Below, one piece after another: positions 51,147 to 59,837 of a stretch of DNA of 64,000 nucleotides; the stretch's first letter is position 1, and each line of letters starts with the position of its first letter. Made by a program: the position numbers and the translations under genes. Below the pieces are notes generated by a model that was given only the letters and a program-made list of their open reading frames with translations, searched no databases and was not told the DNA's origin. Source of the stretch: Chloroflexota bacterium (GTDB taxonomy: Bacteria > Chloroflexota > Dehalococcoidia > JACPQK01); NCBI GenBank assembly GCA_016190505.1, contig JACPQM010000069.1, positions 1 to 64,000 of the forward strand, written 5' to 3'.

Positions 51147-52196
51147 TCAGGGCAGGACGCGTATCCGGCAGGACGGGTCGCTGGTGACCTCGCCCACAAC
51201 GACTCCAGCTACGCCCTCATCGGCCAGCGCGCTCTGTAGCTCCCCGGTGTGGTATGAGGGCACGGCGAGCAGCAGACCTCCCGAGGTCTGGGGATCGGCC
51301 AGCAGGTTCTGGGCTTCGGGGGAGATCCCGTGGTGCCAGTCCACGCATTCCTTAACGAACTCCAGGTTGCGCTCCGTGCCCCCGGGGATGAGCCCTTTCT
51401 CCACCAGATCCCACGCCTCGGGCAGGATAGGGACCTGCGACACGAACAACGTGGCCCCCGCGCCGCTGGCATCCAGCATGTTCTTCAGGTGCCCTATCAG
51501 GCCGAAGCCGGTGATGTCAGTGCAAGCGTTCACTCCCACCCTCAGCATCACCTCGGAAGCGGCCCTGTTGAGCGCTTTCATGCTCTGAGTGGCTCGAGCT
51601 ATGGCTTGGGGTGAGGCCGCCTCGGCTTTGAGAGCGGTGGTGATGACACCTACGCCCACGGGTTTGGTGAGCACAAGCTCGTCGCCCACCTGGGCGTTAG
51701 CGATAGTGATTGCGGGGTGGCCCTGGAGCACACCGGTCACGGCCAGCCCGTACTTGGGCTCTTCATCCACAATGGAGTGGCCGCCCACGATGAGGAGGTT
51801 AGCCTCCGCAGCCTTGTCTATGCCGCCCCGCAGGATCTGGGCCAGCACGTCCAGCGGCAGTCCGTTGCGCGGGAAGGCCACGATGTTGAGGGCGAGCAAA
51901 GGCTTGCCGCCCATGGCGTAGATGTCGCTCACCGCGTTAGCTACGGCGATGGCGCCATAGTCATAGGGGTCATCCACGATGGGCGGGAAGAAGTCCACCG
52001 TCTGCACGAGGGATATCTCCTCGCTCAGCCGGTAGATGGCAGCATCATCTGGCGTCCGCAGCCCCACGATGAGGTTGGGATCGTTGATCGCTGGCAACTG
52101 GCGCAGCACCTGCGCCAGGTCCTTAGGACTTATTTTGGCCGCTCAGCCAGCGCAGCGGGCCAACCGGGTAAGCCGGATGGCTTCCCCTTGGCTCAT
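51147..52196 (-). CDS. selD: Selenide, water dikinase (SelD), selenocysteine-containing
   Basis: The full reading frame starts at ATG 52196 and passes through an in-frame TGA (52145-52143) at residue 18. The context RCAG-U-AAKISP matches the active-site Cys/Sec loop of SelD (GCGCK/GUGCK). A 6-bp hairpin with GGTGC loop lies 26 bases after the TGA. Translation from 52109 on, which other annotations may give, would lack the catalytic residue. Motifs after: TPDDAAIY, GGHSIVDEEPKYG and TDITGFGLIGH. The ATG overlaps the cysK stop. 349 residues. Confidence 0.85.
52100..52116 (-). promoter_or_regulatory. SECIS-like hairpin after selD UGA
   Basis: Minus-strand GGCGCA-GGTGC-TGCGCC begins 26 bases after the in-frame TGA. 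The stem and GG-U apical loop resemble the fdhF-type bacterial SECIS bound by SelB. Confidence 0.6.
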
Positions 52197-53137
52197 GTTT
52201 TCACCTCGGAAGGTATGCTCATGGCCAGATAGCGTTCTCCGACATCGGGGAGAAAGGTTACTACGGTCCTCCCCGCGCCCAGCTCGCGGGCCACCTGGAG
52301 CGCCGCGAACACGTTGGCCCCGGAGGATGGCCCCACCAAGAGCCCCTCCTGCCTGGCCAGGCGGTTCGTGGTGACCAGGGCCGCTTCGTCGCTAACGGTG
52401 ACGATGCGGTCTATCAGGGACCGGTCGAGGACGGGCGGGACAAAGCTGGCGCCCAGCCCGGGAATAGCGTGGGCGCCTGCCCGTCCCTTGCTCAACACCG
52501 GCGAGCCGGAGGGCTCAACTGCCACCACCAGGAGGGACGGCTTGCGGGATTTCAGCTCTCTACCCGTGCCGGTGAGGCTGCCGCCGGTGCCTACGCCCAC
52601 CACCAGGGCATCCACTCGACCATCGGTGGCGCTCCAGACCTCCTGGGCGGTGGTCTCCTGGTGGGCAGAGGGGTTGGCTGGGTTCTCGAACGCGTTGGGG
52701 CGGAAGTACTCCGGGCCTTGTTGGGCCAGGGTGTGGGCTGCTGCCTCGGCGCCGGCCATGCCCTCGGCGGCGGAGGTGAGCACCAGCTCGGCGCCGAAGC
52801 GAGACAGCAGCCGGCGCCGCTCGGGTGAAACATCCTCCGGGATGGCCAGGACGATCCGGTAGCCTTTGGCCGCCGCCACCATGGCCAGCGAGACGCCGGT
52901 GTTGCCCGCGCTGGCCTCCACGATGATGGAGTGCGGGTGGAGTCTGCCGTTGGCCTCCGCCCTCTCGATCATGGCTAACGCGATACGGTCCTTTATGCTA
53001 CCGCCAGGGTTGCGCGCCTCCAGCTTGGCCAGCACCTCGGCGGATCCCCTCTCGGTCAGCTTGCGTAGCCGGACCAGGGGGGTGTTGCCAATAAGCTGGA
53101 GGACGCTATCCACGATGGGCGAGACGGACGAGACCAT
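52193..53137 (-). CDS. cysK: Cysteine synthase (O-acetylserine sulfhydrylase family)
   Basis: 314 residues from ATG 53137; the longer frame to 53287 is not supported. PLP Lys in NPGGSIKDRIA, VEASAGNTGVSLA, GTGGSLTGTGRELK and a C-terminal VGPSSGANVFAA. It makes cysteine from O-acetylserine or a related activated serine. The stop overlaps the selD ATG, followed by the JAMM gene. Confidence 0.92.
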   Translation of the reverse strand: MVSSVSPIVDSVLQLIGNTPLVRLRKLTERGSAEVLAKLEARNPGGSIKDRIALAMIERAEANGRLHPHSIIVEASAGNTGVSLAMVAAAKGYRIVLAIPEDVSPERRRLLSRFGAELVLTSAAEGMAGAEAAAHTLAQQGPEYFRPNAFENPANPSAHQETTAQEVWSATDGRVDALVVGVGTGGSLTGTGRELKSRKPSLLVVAVEPSGSPVLSKGRAGAHAIPGLGASFVPPVLDRSLIDRIVTVSDEAALVTTNRLARQEGLLVGPSSGANVFAALQVARELGAGRTVVTFLPDVGERYLAMSIPSEVKT

Positions 53138-53156
53138 TGCATTCTGTGTAACATAC

Positions 53157-53300
53157 CTGGGCGCTGGCGTCAAGGTTAGGGAGGAATTCTGGAAGCCATT
53201 GGCGGTCAGCCAGTACCGCCTGGCCAAGGACATTAACGTGGACCCCAGACGCATCAACGAGATTGTGCTTGGGAAACGGGCTATCACCGCTGACCCGTGA
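53157..53300 (+). pseudogene. HigA-type antitoxin remnant
   Basis: The frame reads REEFWKPLAVSQYRLAKDIN and then DPRRINEIVLGKRAITADP, the conserved HTH part of HigA. It ends at a stop exactly where relatives continue with T-A-L-R-L. No start codon or HigB toxin is present. It lies just before the VapBC-like pair. Confidence 0.75.
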
Positions 53301-53361
53301 ATACGGACCCTTGCATGTCATATGTATAAAGGCCATAATATATGCGTATGGAGGTGGCCCC

Positions 53362-53556
53362 GTGAAGGTCAGGAAGAACTACTGGCTGGACGCCGAGCTG
53401 CTAGAGCACGCGCGCTCGCTATTGGAGACGAGGACAGAGACGGAGACTGTAGCTGAGGCGCTTCGCCGGGTGGTGGAGGGAGAGGAACTGGCGCGGGCGC
53501 TCGCGAAAGGTCGAGCCGGGTTTCCCGACTGGGCCGATCCCTACCACGTAGAGTGA
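53362..53556 (+). CDS. VapB-like antitoxin
   Basis: 64 residues from GTG 53362 (GGAGGT). KVRKNYWLDAELLEHARSLLETRTETETVAEALRRVV is an RHH-type sequence. It overlaps the PIN gene by 4 bases (GTGA). Confidence 0.75.
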   Translation: MKVRKNYWLDAELLEHARSLLETRTETETVAEALRRVVEGEELARALAKGRAGFPDWADPYHVE

Positions 53557-53975
53557 AGCGGCTCATCTTCGATACTAGCGTGTACGTCCACTATTTGCGA
53601 CGGGGCGATCTGGCTTCGGTCGTCGAGAGCATCACGGCCCGTGGCGTGGTGCACTTATCGGCAGTAGTAGCCGAGGAATTGCTGGTCGGAGCGCCGTCGG
53701 ACAGGGCAGTGCACTTTCTCTTGGCGCTTGTGAATCGTTTCTCGTCCGTCGGTCGGCTCGAAGTGCCGGAGCGGGAGGATTGGCTGAGAGCCGGGCAAGC
53801 TATCCGCCGCCTGGGACGCGAGCGTGGCTACGAGTTGGTGCGCCGTGCCAGGCTGACCAACGACGCGCTGATTGCGGCCGCAGCCTTCCGCACAGGAGCG
53901 ACGATTATCACTCGCAACGCCGAGGACTTTGCCCTGCTGCGACCTTATTTGCCGGTGGCCGTGGTCCCGATGTAG
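53553..53975 (+). CDS. VapC-like PIN-domain toxin
   Basis: 140 residues. PIN acidic residues are in FDTSVYV (Asp7), AEELLVG, LTNDALIAAAA and TRNAEDF. It would be a site-specific RNase held by the overlapping antitoxin. Confidence 0.85.
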   Translation: MKRLIFDTSVYVHYLRRGDLASVVESITARGVVHLSAVVAEELLVGAPSDRAVHFLLALVNRFSSVGRLEVPEREDWLRAGQAIRRLGRERGYELVRRARLTNDALIAAAAFRTGATIITRNAEDFALLRPYLPVAVVPM

Positions 53976-54077
53976 GACAACCGGCGGGAGCAGGTTTGTC
54001 CCGACGAGTCGGGGATAGGTTCGAAACCTGAACCCGCATGGTAGGACGCTGGCTCGCGTGTTAGGGGCGCATACGCT

Positions 54078-54147
54078 GTAGGGGCGAAGCATCCGGCCGG
54101 TTACAAGGCCGTTCGCTGATCGGATGCTCCGGATGCTTCGCCCCTAC
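54078..54147. repeat. 70-base stem-loop, GTAGGGGC type
   Basis: Perfect 19-bp arms (54078-54096 and 54129-54147) starting GTAGGGGCGAAGCATCC, with a 32-base loop. The flanking gap 53976-54226 has no gene. Confidence 0.8.
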
Positions 54148-54226
54148 GGTTGGACTTCTCTAAGAGCGGGGTGTTGACAACGCTGCCCCGCCGTAGCATC
54201 CTACGTGCATCACCCGCGGGAGGGAT

Positions 54227-56827
54227 ATGGTCATGGCCGGTGTCAAGGACGATGTCTGGCTGCATAGCGCTTGTTCGAGCTGCGTCAATAGCGACTGCCC
54301 CATCATAGTCCACCGCGTGGACGGGGTCATCGAGAAGATCGAGGGCGACCCCGATAACCCCCACAACTTCGGCAAGATCTGCTCCAAGGGCCACTCCGCC
54401 ATCATGTCCCTCTACGACCCATACCGGGTGCTCCATCCCCTGAAGCGCACCAACCCGCAGAAGGGCATCGGGGTGGACCCCCAGTGGCAGCAGATCTCCT
54501 GGGAGGAGGCCCTGACCACGGTCGCTGCCAAACTCAAGGAGGTGCGGGCTAAGGACCCCCGCCGCCTGTTCATGGGCTCCTTCGACCACATCGTGATGCA
54601 CCAGACCATGTACCCCTGGGCCCAGGCCTTCGGCACGCCGAACCTGCTGCTGGTGGGCGGCGCGTGGTACTGCGGCCCCGCCCTCCATACGGCGCTGTAT
54701 CTCACCGACGCCCAGTTCCACTCGGAGATTGATGCCGACTACTGCAAGTACGCCATACTCTTCGGCAACCAGATGGGCGGCAATGCAGGCTCGCTGTCCA
54801 CCACCATGGGCAAGAAGATGGCCGACGCCCGCCTCCGGGGCATGAAGCTGGTGGTGGTGGACCCCATCCTGACCAACATTGCGGCCAAGGCCGACGAGTG
54901 GCTGCCCATCCGCCCGGGCACGGACGGCGCCCTGGCCCTGGGCATGCTCAACGTGCTGCTCAACGAGTGCGGCATCCACGATGCGCCCTTCCTGAAGAAC
55001 CAGACCAATGCCCCCTACCTGGTGGGACCCGATGGCCTCTACGTGCGGGACTCTGAGACCAACAAGCCCCTGGTGTGGGACGCCGCCCGGGGCCGGGCTA
55101 TGCCTTTCGATGGCTCGCCTGAGGACCCCGCCCTGGAGGGCGACTACGAGGTGGGTGGCGTGCTGGCCCAGCCCGCATTCCAGCTCTTCCGGGAGAACGT
55201 CCGAAAGTACACGCCGGAGGCGGTGGCCGAGATCACGACCATCCCCGCCGAGGCTGTCCGCCGCATCGCCAAAGAGTATGGCGAGGCGGCGATGGTGGGC
55301 GCCAAGATTGTCTTCGAGGGGCAGGAGCTGCCCTACCGGCCGGTGGCCGTGAACCAGAACCGGGGGGCCAATGCCCACAAGCATGGCACCGTGACGGCCC
55401 TGGCCATCCAGTTGTTGAGCATTGTGGTGGGTGCGCTCTACGTCCCCGGCTCCCACATGGGCCTCAACGTGGTAGGTCCCGCCAAGTACGACTGGTCCTG
55501 GGAGCCCGAGGCCGACCCCGACGGCATGGTCCTGACCCCCGTCTCCAAAGCCTTCAGCCTCTACGACCACAGCTACCTCTACAACTTCGAGGACCGCATC
55601 CTGGAGCCGCCCTACTTCGCGGGCCAGGTGAAGTGGCCGCCGGACTCGCCCTACTTCAAAGAGCTTTATCCCCTGGGACTGGGCGCGGCGCCGGTCCTGG
55701 AAGTTGTGCTCTCCCAGCCCGAGAAGTACAATCCCCCCTATGTGCCCGAGATGATGGTGCTCTCCCGGTGTAACCTGATGATGGGCCGGGTGAACCCAGA
55801 GATCATGGCCGGCATCCTCAAGCGCGTGCCGTTCATCGTGGTCTTCGCCCAGCAGCTCGACGAGTCCGCTGAGTTCGCCGACATCGTGCTGCCCGACGCC
55901 CACGTCCTGGAGCGGCTGGACTTCTGCTCCCAGATGATGCACATCACCGAGAGTCCAGCCACCGGCCACTGGTACTTCGGCGTGCGCCAGCCCGTGGTGC
56001 CGCCCGCCGGGGAGTCGCGGCCCTGGCGAGAGGTGCTGCTGGACCTGGCCAGGCGCATCGGCATGCTGCCCGAGCTGAACACGTTGATGAACTTCCGCTA
56101 CGAGCTAAAGGAGCCCCACAAGCTCGACCCGGACCAGGAGTACGCCTGGGAGGAAATCTGCGACCGCTGGGGCAAGTCGCTCTTTGGCCCGGAATACGGT
56201 ATCGAGTGGTTCAAGCAGAACGGCTACCTGGTGTTCAAGCGCACGCCGCAGGAGATGTACCCCGGGCCGTTCCTCAAGCCCAAGTGGCCCATCTACTTCG
56301 AGAACTTCAAGCGGGCGGGGGTGGCCCTCCAGCCCCTGGTGGAGAAGTCGGGGCTGCCGGTGGACACCTCCGACTACGAGGGGTTGCTGGACTGGCGTCC
56401 CTGCCCGTCGTACGAGCACCGGCATGGCGAGTACGACCTGTATGCGGTGAACTACAAGCTGCCCATGCACTTCTTCTCCCATAGCCCGCAGAATGCCTGG
56501 CTCAATGAGATGGGCGAGCGCCACCCCTATGGCTATGACATCATGGTGCATACCGATGCCGCCCGGCGCCGGGGCATCAGCGATGGCGACTCCATCCGGG
56601 TGGAGTCCATCGCGGGGAAGGTCCAGGGCCGGGCCAAGCTCACCGAGGCCATTCACCCGGAGTGCGTGGGCATTGCGGGCAACTTCGGCGGCTGGTCGCG
56701 GGGCAAGCCCCTGGCCAAGGGCAAGGGTGTCCACTGGAATACACTCGTACCGCTGGGCATCGAGTACGTGGACGGCATCTCCAGCAACCTGGACGCCTGC
56801 CCAAGGGTGAAAGTGTACAAGGCATGA
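54227..56827 (+). CDS. Molybdopterin oxidoreductase catalytic subunit (Psr/Phs-like)
   Basis: 866 residues. The N-terminal [4Fe-4S] motif CSSCVNSDCP...GKICSKG leads into Mo-bis-MGD domains (LFGNQMGGNAG, LPIRPGTDGALALGM) and a C-terminal dinucleotide domain. No Tat signal is visible. With the ferredoxin and NrfD-like genes downstream it forms a three-subunit CISM complex, probably reducing a sulfur or related compound via quinol. The substrate is unknown. Confidence 0.9.
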   Translation: MVMAGVKDDVWLHSACSSCVNSDCPIIVHRVDGVIEKIEGDPDNPHNFGKICSKGHSAIMSLYDPYRVLHPLKRTNPQKGIGVDPQWQQISWEEALTTVAAKLKEVRAKDPRRLFMGSFDHIVMHQTMYPWAQAFGTPNLLLVGGAWYCGPALHTALYLTDAQFHSEIDADYCKYAILFGNQMGGNAGSLSTTMGKKMADARLRGMKLVVVDPILTNIAAKADEWLPIRPGTDGALALGMLNVLLNECGIHDAPFLKNQTNAPYLVGPDGLYVRDSETNKPLVWDAARGRAMPFDGSPEDPALEGDYEVGGVLAQPAFQLFRENVRKYTPEAVAEITTIPAEAVRRIAKEYGEAAMVGAKIVFEGQELPYRPVAVNQNRGANAHKHGTVTALAIQLLSIVVGALYVPGSHMGLNVVGPAKYDWSWEPEADPDGMVLTPVSKAFSLYDHSYLYNFEDRILEPPYFAGQVKWPPDSPYFKELYPLGLGAAPVLEVVLSQPEKYNPPYVPEMMVLSRCNLMMGRVNPEIMAGILKRVPFIVVFAQQLDESAEFADIVLPDAHVLERLDFCSQMMHITESPATGHWYFGVRQPVVPPAGESRPWREVLLDLARRIGMLPELNTLMNFRYELKEPHKLDPDQEYAWEEICDRWGKSLFGPEYGIEWFKQNGYLVFKRTPQEMYPGPFLKPKWPIYFENFKRAGVALQPLVEKSGLPVDTSDYEGLLDWRPCPSYEHRHGEYDLYAVNYKLPMHFFSHSPQNAWLNEMGERHPYGYDIMVHTDAARRRGISDGDSIRVESIAGKVQGRAKLTEAIHPECVGIAGNFGGWSRGKPLAKGKGVHWNTLVPLGIEYVDGISSNLDACPRVKVYKA

Positions 56828-57600
56828 CCAACCTGTTGGCAACACTACGACGCAAGGAACAGCGGGGTTCCCGTGCTCGGTGTGTACTGTTGACGGACGG
56901 AACACCACAACAGGTGGCCAGTCGTCTGACCGCGCTGGTCGCCCCACATGGGACTGTCGAACCGGATCGCCACTCCTGGGCACCGCGTGGCTTTGTTGAT
57001 CCTGCCGAGGCCAAGCTGGGCCAGACGGCTGCTTTTCTACCTCCAGAACAGCGGGAGATGCTCCTTAACTGGTGGCTGGCTGTGCGCCATGGGAGACCTA
57101 ACATACCGAACTGGGACATCGTGAGCCTGGCCACCATTCACGGGCAGCAAGGCGTAATTCTGGTCGAGGCGAAGGCCCACAGCTCTGAACTGAGCGAAAA
57201 CGGGAAAACGCCGGGCAACGCGGACAACGACAAGGGCATACGCGCTGCGATCTTGCAGGCCAGCGAGGGCCTGAACAAAGTCGAATCTGGTTGGAACCTG
57301 ACGGCCGCCTCCTACTACCAGTTCTGCAATCGGTTCGCGTGGAGCTGGAAAATCGCCACTCTCGGTGTGCCGGTAGTTCTACTCTACCTCGGTTTTCTGA
57401 GGGCCCAAGAGATGCCCGATCCCTTTGAGTGCCACAACGAGTGGGAGTGCCTGGTTAAGTCCCACAGTGCAAAGTTGGTCCCCGAGGTGGTCTGGGGCCA
57501 GCCGTTGGACGTCGGTGGCGTTCCTCTCATCCCATTGGTCCGCAGTTTGGAATTGCCCTTGCATGGGGTGACCGCTGATGGTTCGACAAGCTCACCATGA
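56824..57600 (+). CDS. Possible PD-(D/E)XK-type nuclease-like protein inside the molybdoenzyme operon
   Basis: 258 residues from an ATG overlapping the previous stop (ATGA). PNWDIVSLATIHGQQG and VILVEAKAHSSEL fit a D...ExK nuclease core, but this is only a motif match. It separates the catalytic and Fe-S subunits, which are normally adjacent. The last residues (DGSTSSP) and stop come from a TTCGACA-type dispersed repeat. Confidence 0.6.
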   Translation: MTNLLATLRRKEQRGSRARCVLLTDGTPQQVASRLTALVAPHGTVEPDRHSWAPRGFVDPAEAKLGQTAAFLPPEQREMLLNWWLAVRHGRPNIPNWDIVSLATIHGQQGVILVEAKAHSSELSENGKTPGNADNDKGIRAAILQASEGLNKVESGWNLTAASYYQFCNRFAWSWKIATLGVPVVLLYLGFLRAQEMPDPFECHNEWECLVKSHSAKLVPEVVWGQPLDVGGVPLIPLVRSLELPLHGVTADGSTSSP

Positions 57601-57650
57601 GAGGTTTGTGGTTCCGCTCACCCTGAGCCTGTCGAAGGGCGAGCGGCGTT
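57587..57650. repeat. TTCGACA...TGTCGAA dispersed inverted repeat
   Basis: GGTTCGACAAGCTCACCATGAG and CACCCTGAGCCTGTCGAAGG are imperfectly complementary. A very common intergenic repeat type; here it supplies the 3' end of the preceding gene. Confidence 0.6.
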
Positions 57651-57678
57651 TGCTGGACTCGGCATAGAGGGATTGCAT

Positions 57679-58281
57679 ATGGCACGGCTAGGCATGGTGA
57701 TTGATCTGAAACGGTGTATCGGCTGCTACTCGTGTGTGGCGGCCTGCAAGGCGGAGAACGGCACGCCCCCGGGCGTCTTCTGGGGGCGCGTCCTGGAGAA
57801 GGAGGAGGGTAAGTTCCCCGCCACCAAGCGGACGTTCTTGCCCGTGCTGTGCAACCACTGCCAGGAGCCGGCCTGCCTGCGGGTGTGCCCCACCGGCGCC
57901 ACCTCCCAGCGGCCCGATGGCATCGTGCTCATTGACTACAAGAAGTGCATCGGCTGCCGGGCGTGCATGGCGGCCTGCCCCTACCAGACGCGCTACTACC
58001 TTAATAGCATCCAGCCCTATTACCCGCTGGGCTTCACCCCCTTCGAGGAGCGCAAGTACCAGAAGTTCCAGCGGGGCGTGGTCACCAAGTGCACCTTCTG
58101 CCCGGAGCGGCTGGACCAGGGGCTGGAGCCTGCCTGCGTACAGACCTGCATCACCGGCGCCCGCTACTTCGGCGACCTGGCGGACCCCGCCAGCCAGGTC
58201 TCCCGGCTGTTGCGCGAGCGCTACGCCTTCCGCCTCCTCCCCGAAGCCGGCACCGAGCCTTCGGTCTATTATTTGGCGTGA
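57679..58281 (+). CDS. 4Fe-4S ferredoxin-type electron transfer subunit
   Basis: 200 residues from ATG 57679; a TTG at 57673 is possible. Four Cys motifs: CIGCYSCVAAC, CNHCQEPACLRVCP, CIGCRACMAACP and CTFCPERLDQGLEPACVQTC, as in DmsB/PsrB/NrfC. It passes electrons between the NrfD-like subunit and the catalytic subunit. Confidence 0.93.
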   Translation: MARLGMVIDLKRCIGCYSCVAACKAENGTPPGVFWGRVLEKEEGKFPATKRTFLPVLCNHCQEPACLRVCPTGATSQRPDGIVLIDYKKCIGCRACMAACPYQTRYYLNSIQPYYPLGFTPFEERKYQKFQRGVVTKCTFCPERLDQGLEPACVQTCITGARYFGDLADPASQVSRLLRERYAFRLLPEAGTEPSVYYLA

Positions 58282-58409
58282 GGCGATAGCGATGACCAGG
58301 CCAAAAGGAGCGTTTGACCCCTGTGATGCTCCGGTATTGGTTATTGAGCAAATACGATGATTTTGCATGTCATTGGCTCTCAGAATGACACGTTGGTGAG
58401 GCGACAGCC

Positions 58410-59276
58410 ATGACGACAGTGACAGCGGACAAGTGGGTGGTGGGCTACCGCACTCAGCGGGAGTGGGCCTGGCTTATCAGCATCGCCTTCTTCCTGGGCG
58501 GAATAGGAGCGGGCCTGTTTATCCTGTCCACGTTCTTGGACTTCATCGTAGGGGCTGTGGTAGGCCTCTTGGTCGTGGCGGTGGGCAAAGGCACGGCGCA
58601 CCTGCTGTACCTGGGCCACCCCGAGCGGGCGTGGCGTGCTCTGATGCGCCCCCAGACGTCGTGGATCAGCCGGGGCCTTATCCTGGTGGTGGTGTTCGTG
58701 GTCTTCGGCACTCTCTCCCTGGTGGCTGGGGACAGCGCCGTGGGCGACGTGTTTGCGGGCGTCGCGGTGGCCGCGGCCCTGGGGGTGGCCGTGTACTCGG
58801 GGTTTGTGCTGGCCTACTCGCCGGCCATCTCCTTCTGGAACACGGCGCTGCTGCCGTTGCTTTTCCTGCTCTACAGCTTCCTGGGTGGCATCGCCCTGAC
58901 CTTTGTGCTCTACCCCTGGCACAACCAGGCCGTGGCTGGCGCCCGCGAGGTCCTGGAGACCGCCGAGGTGGGCCTGGTGCTGACGGCGCTGCTGTTCGTC
59001 GTGGTCTACCTGGCCACCATGTTCTACGGCGCCCTGCCTAGCCGGCAAGCCGTGCGGAATCTGGTAAGGGGCAGGCTTGCCACGCTCTTCCTTCTAGGCG
59101 TGGTTGGCGTCGGCCTTCTGATGCCTCTAGCCGTTGCGCTGGCCGTGCGCTTCGGGGGAGTGGAGGCGGCTACCGGCGCCTGGCTGCTGGTGGGGTCCGG
59201 CCTGCTGGAGCTTTGCGGTGGCCTGCTCTTCCGCTACTGCCTGCTGCGTGGCGGGGTGTTCTTCCCGCTGATCTGA
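58410..59276 (+). CDS. NrfD/PsrC-like membrane subunit
   Basis: 288 residues with about eight membrane helices, first at AWLISIAFFLGGIGAGLFILS. It anchors the complex and exchanges electrons with quinone. The 128-base gap before it repeats a TGAGGCGA(T/C)AGC(G/C)ATGAC string at both ends and holds only a 22-codon ORF. Confidence 0.87.
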   Translation: MTTVTADKWVVGYRTQREWAWLISIAFFLGGIGAGLFILSTFLDFIVGAVVGLLVVAVGKGTAHLLYLGHPERAWRALMRPQTSWISRGLILVVVFVVFGTLSLVAGDSAVGDVFAGVAVAAALGVAVYSGFVLAYSPAISFWNTALLPLLFLLYSFLGGIALTFVLYPWHNQAVAGAREVLETAEVGLVLTALLFVVVYLATMFYGALPSRQAVRNLVRGRLATLFLLGVVGVGLLMPLAVALAVRFGGVEAATGAWLLVGSGLLELCGGLLFRYCLLRGGVFFPLI

Positions 59277-59829
59277 GGCTCGAGCAACGCTTCCTGGAAT
59301 TCTCGAAAAGTGCGGACCGCCGCGGCGATCCTTCGAGGATCAGATGCTGCGGCCAGCCGTGGCGGGTCGGTTGTCTTGTTGTACTCCTTGCCGTTTCGGC
59401 GGAAGATGTCACCCAGAAGCTTAGCGGGACGGCAATTGTTCTCAGGGTTGGACAGGTGGGGGACTCGCGCGTCCCCGCCGAGCACTTGGCGGAGCGCTTC
59501 GTTGTCGGCCATTAACCAGCCCTCGATGCTGTGGTCAACAACCACGTAGCTGATACTTAGCGTGGGAAGGCAGCCCTAAGTTGGGCTTGAACGGGCAATA
59601 CAGAGGCTCTAGTCTTCTCGATGTCCGTGCATTCCGAATCAATGCAAATGAGTACTTTGCTCAGCTGCTGGTGCAAGGAACGTGCAGCCTTGATTTGATT
59701 CACCAGTTCCTTGGTCTTCAGCATGTCTCCTTTGCGGACGAACCGGGCCTGTGGTGCAGAAGAACGAGGGACCGTCTTTCTGGCTAGGCCAATAATGGCA
59801 TCCCTACCACCCTTCTGGTCTTCCACCAC
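59234..59829 (-). pseudogene. TOPRIM-like (DUF4276/RloB-type) gene split by a frameshift
   Basis: The two frames 59557-59829 (LVVEDQKG, VLICIDSECTD) and 59234-59545 (VVVDHSIEGWLMAD) read as one TOPRIM-like protein. The break is at about 59556: ...FPR is followed by TAA, while the continuation L-S-I-S-Y-V-V-V lies in the next frame. A single missing base explains it. The gene is downstream of and nearly touches the AAA ATPase gene, as in OLD-like two-gene systems. Its 3' end overlaps the nrfD-like gene's end by 43 bases. Confidence 0.72.
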
Positions 59830-59837
59830 GAGTAGGA

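Noticed and set aside
52866-53156. Upstream extension of the HigA-like frame
   Set aside because: Antisense to cysK; only 53157 onward resembles HigA.
54101-55969. 622-codon antisense ORF over the molybdoenzyme gene
   Set aside because: Shadow of a strongly coding GC-rich gene on the other strand; His/Gly/Val-rich with no domain.
59545-59557. TOPRIM break as selenocysteine recoding
   Set aside because: The stop is TAA and the continuation is in another frame, so it is a frameshift.
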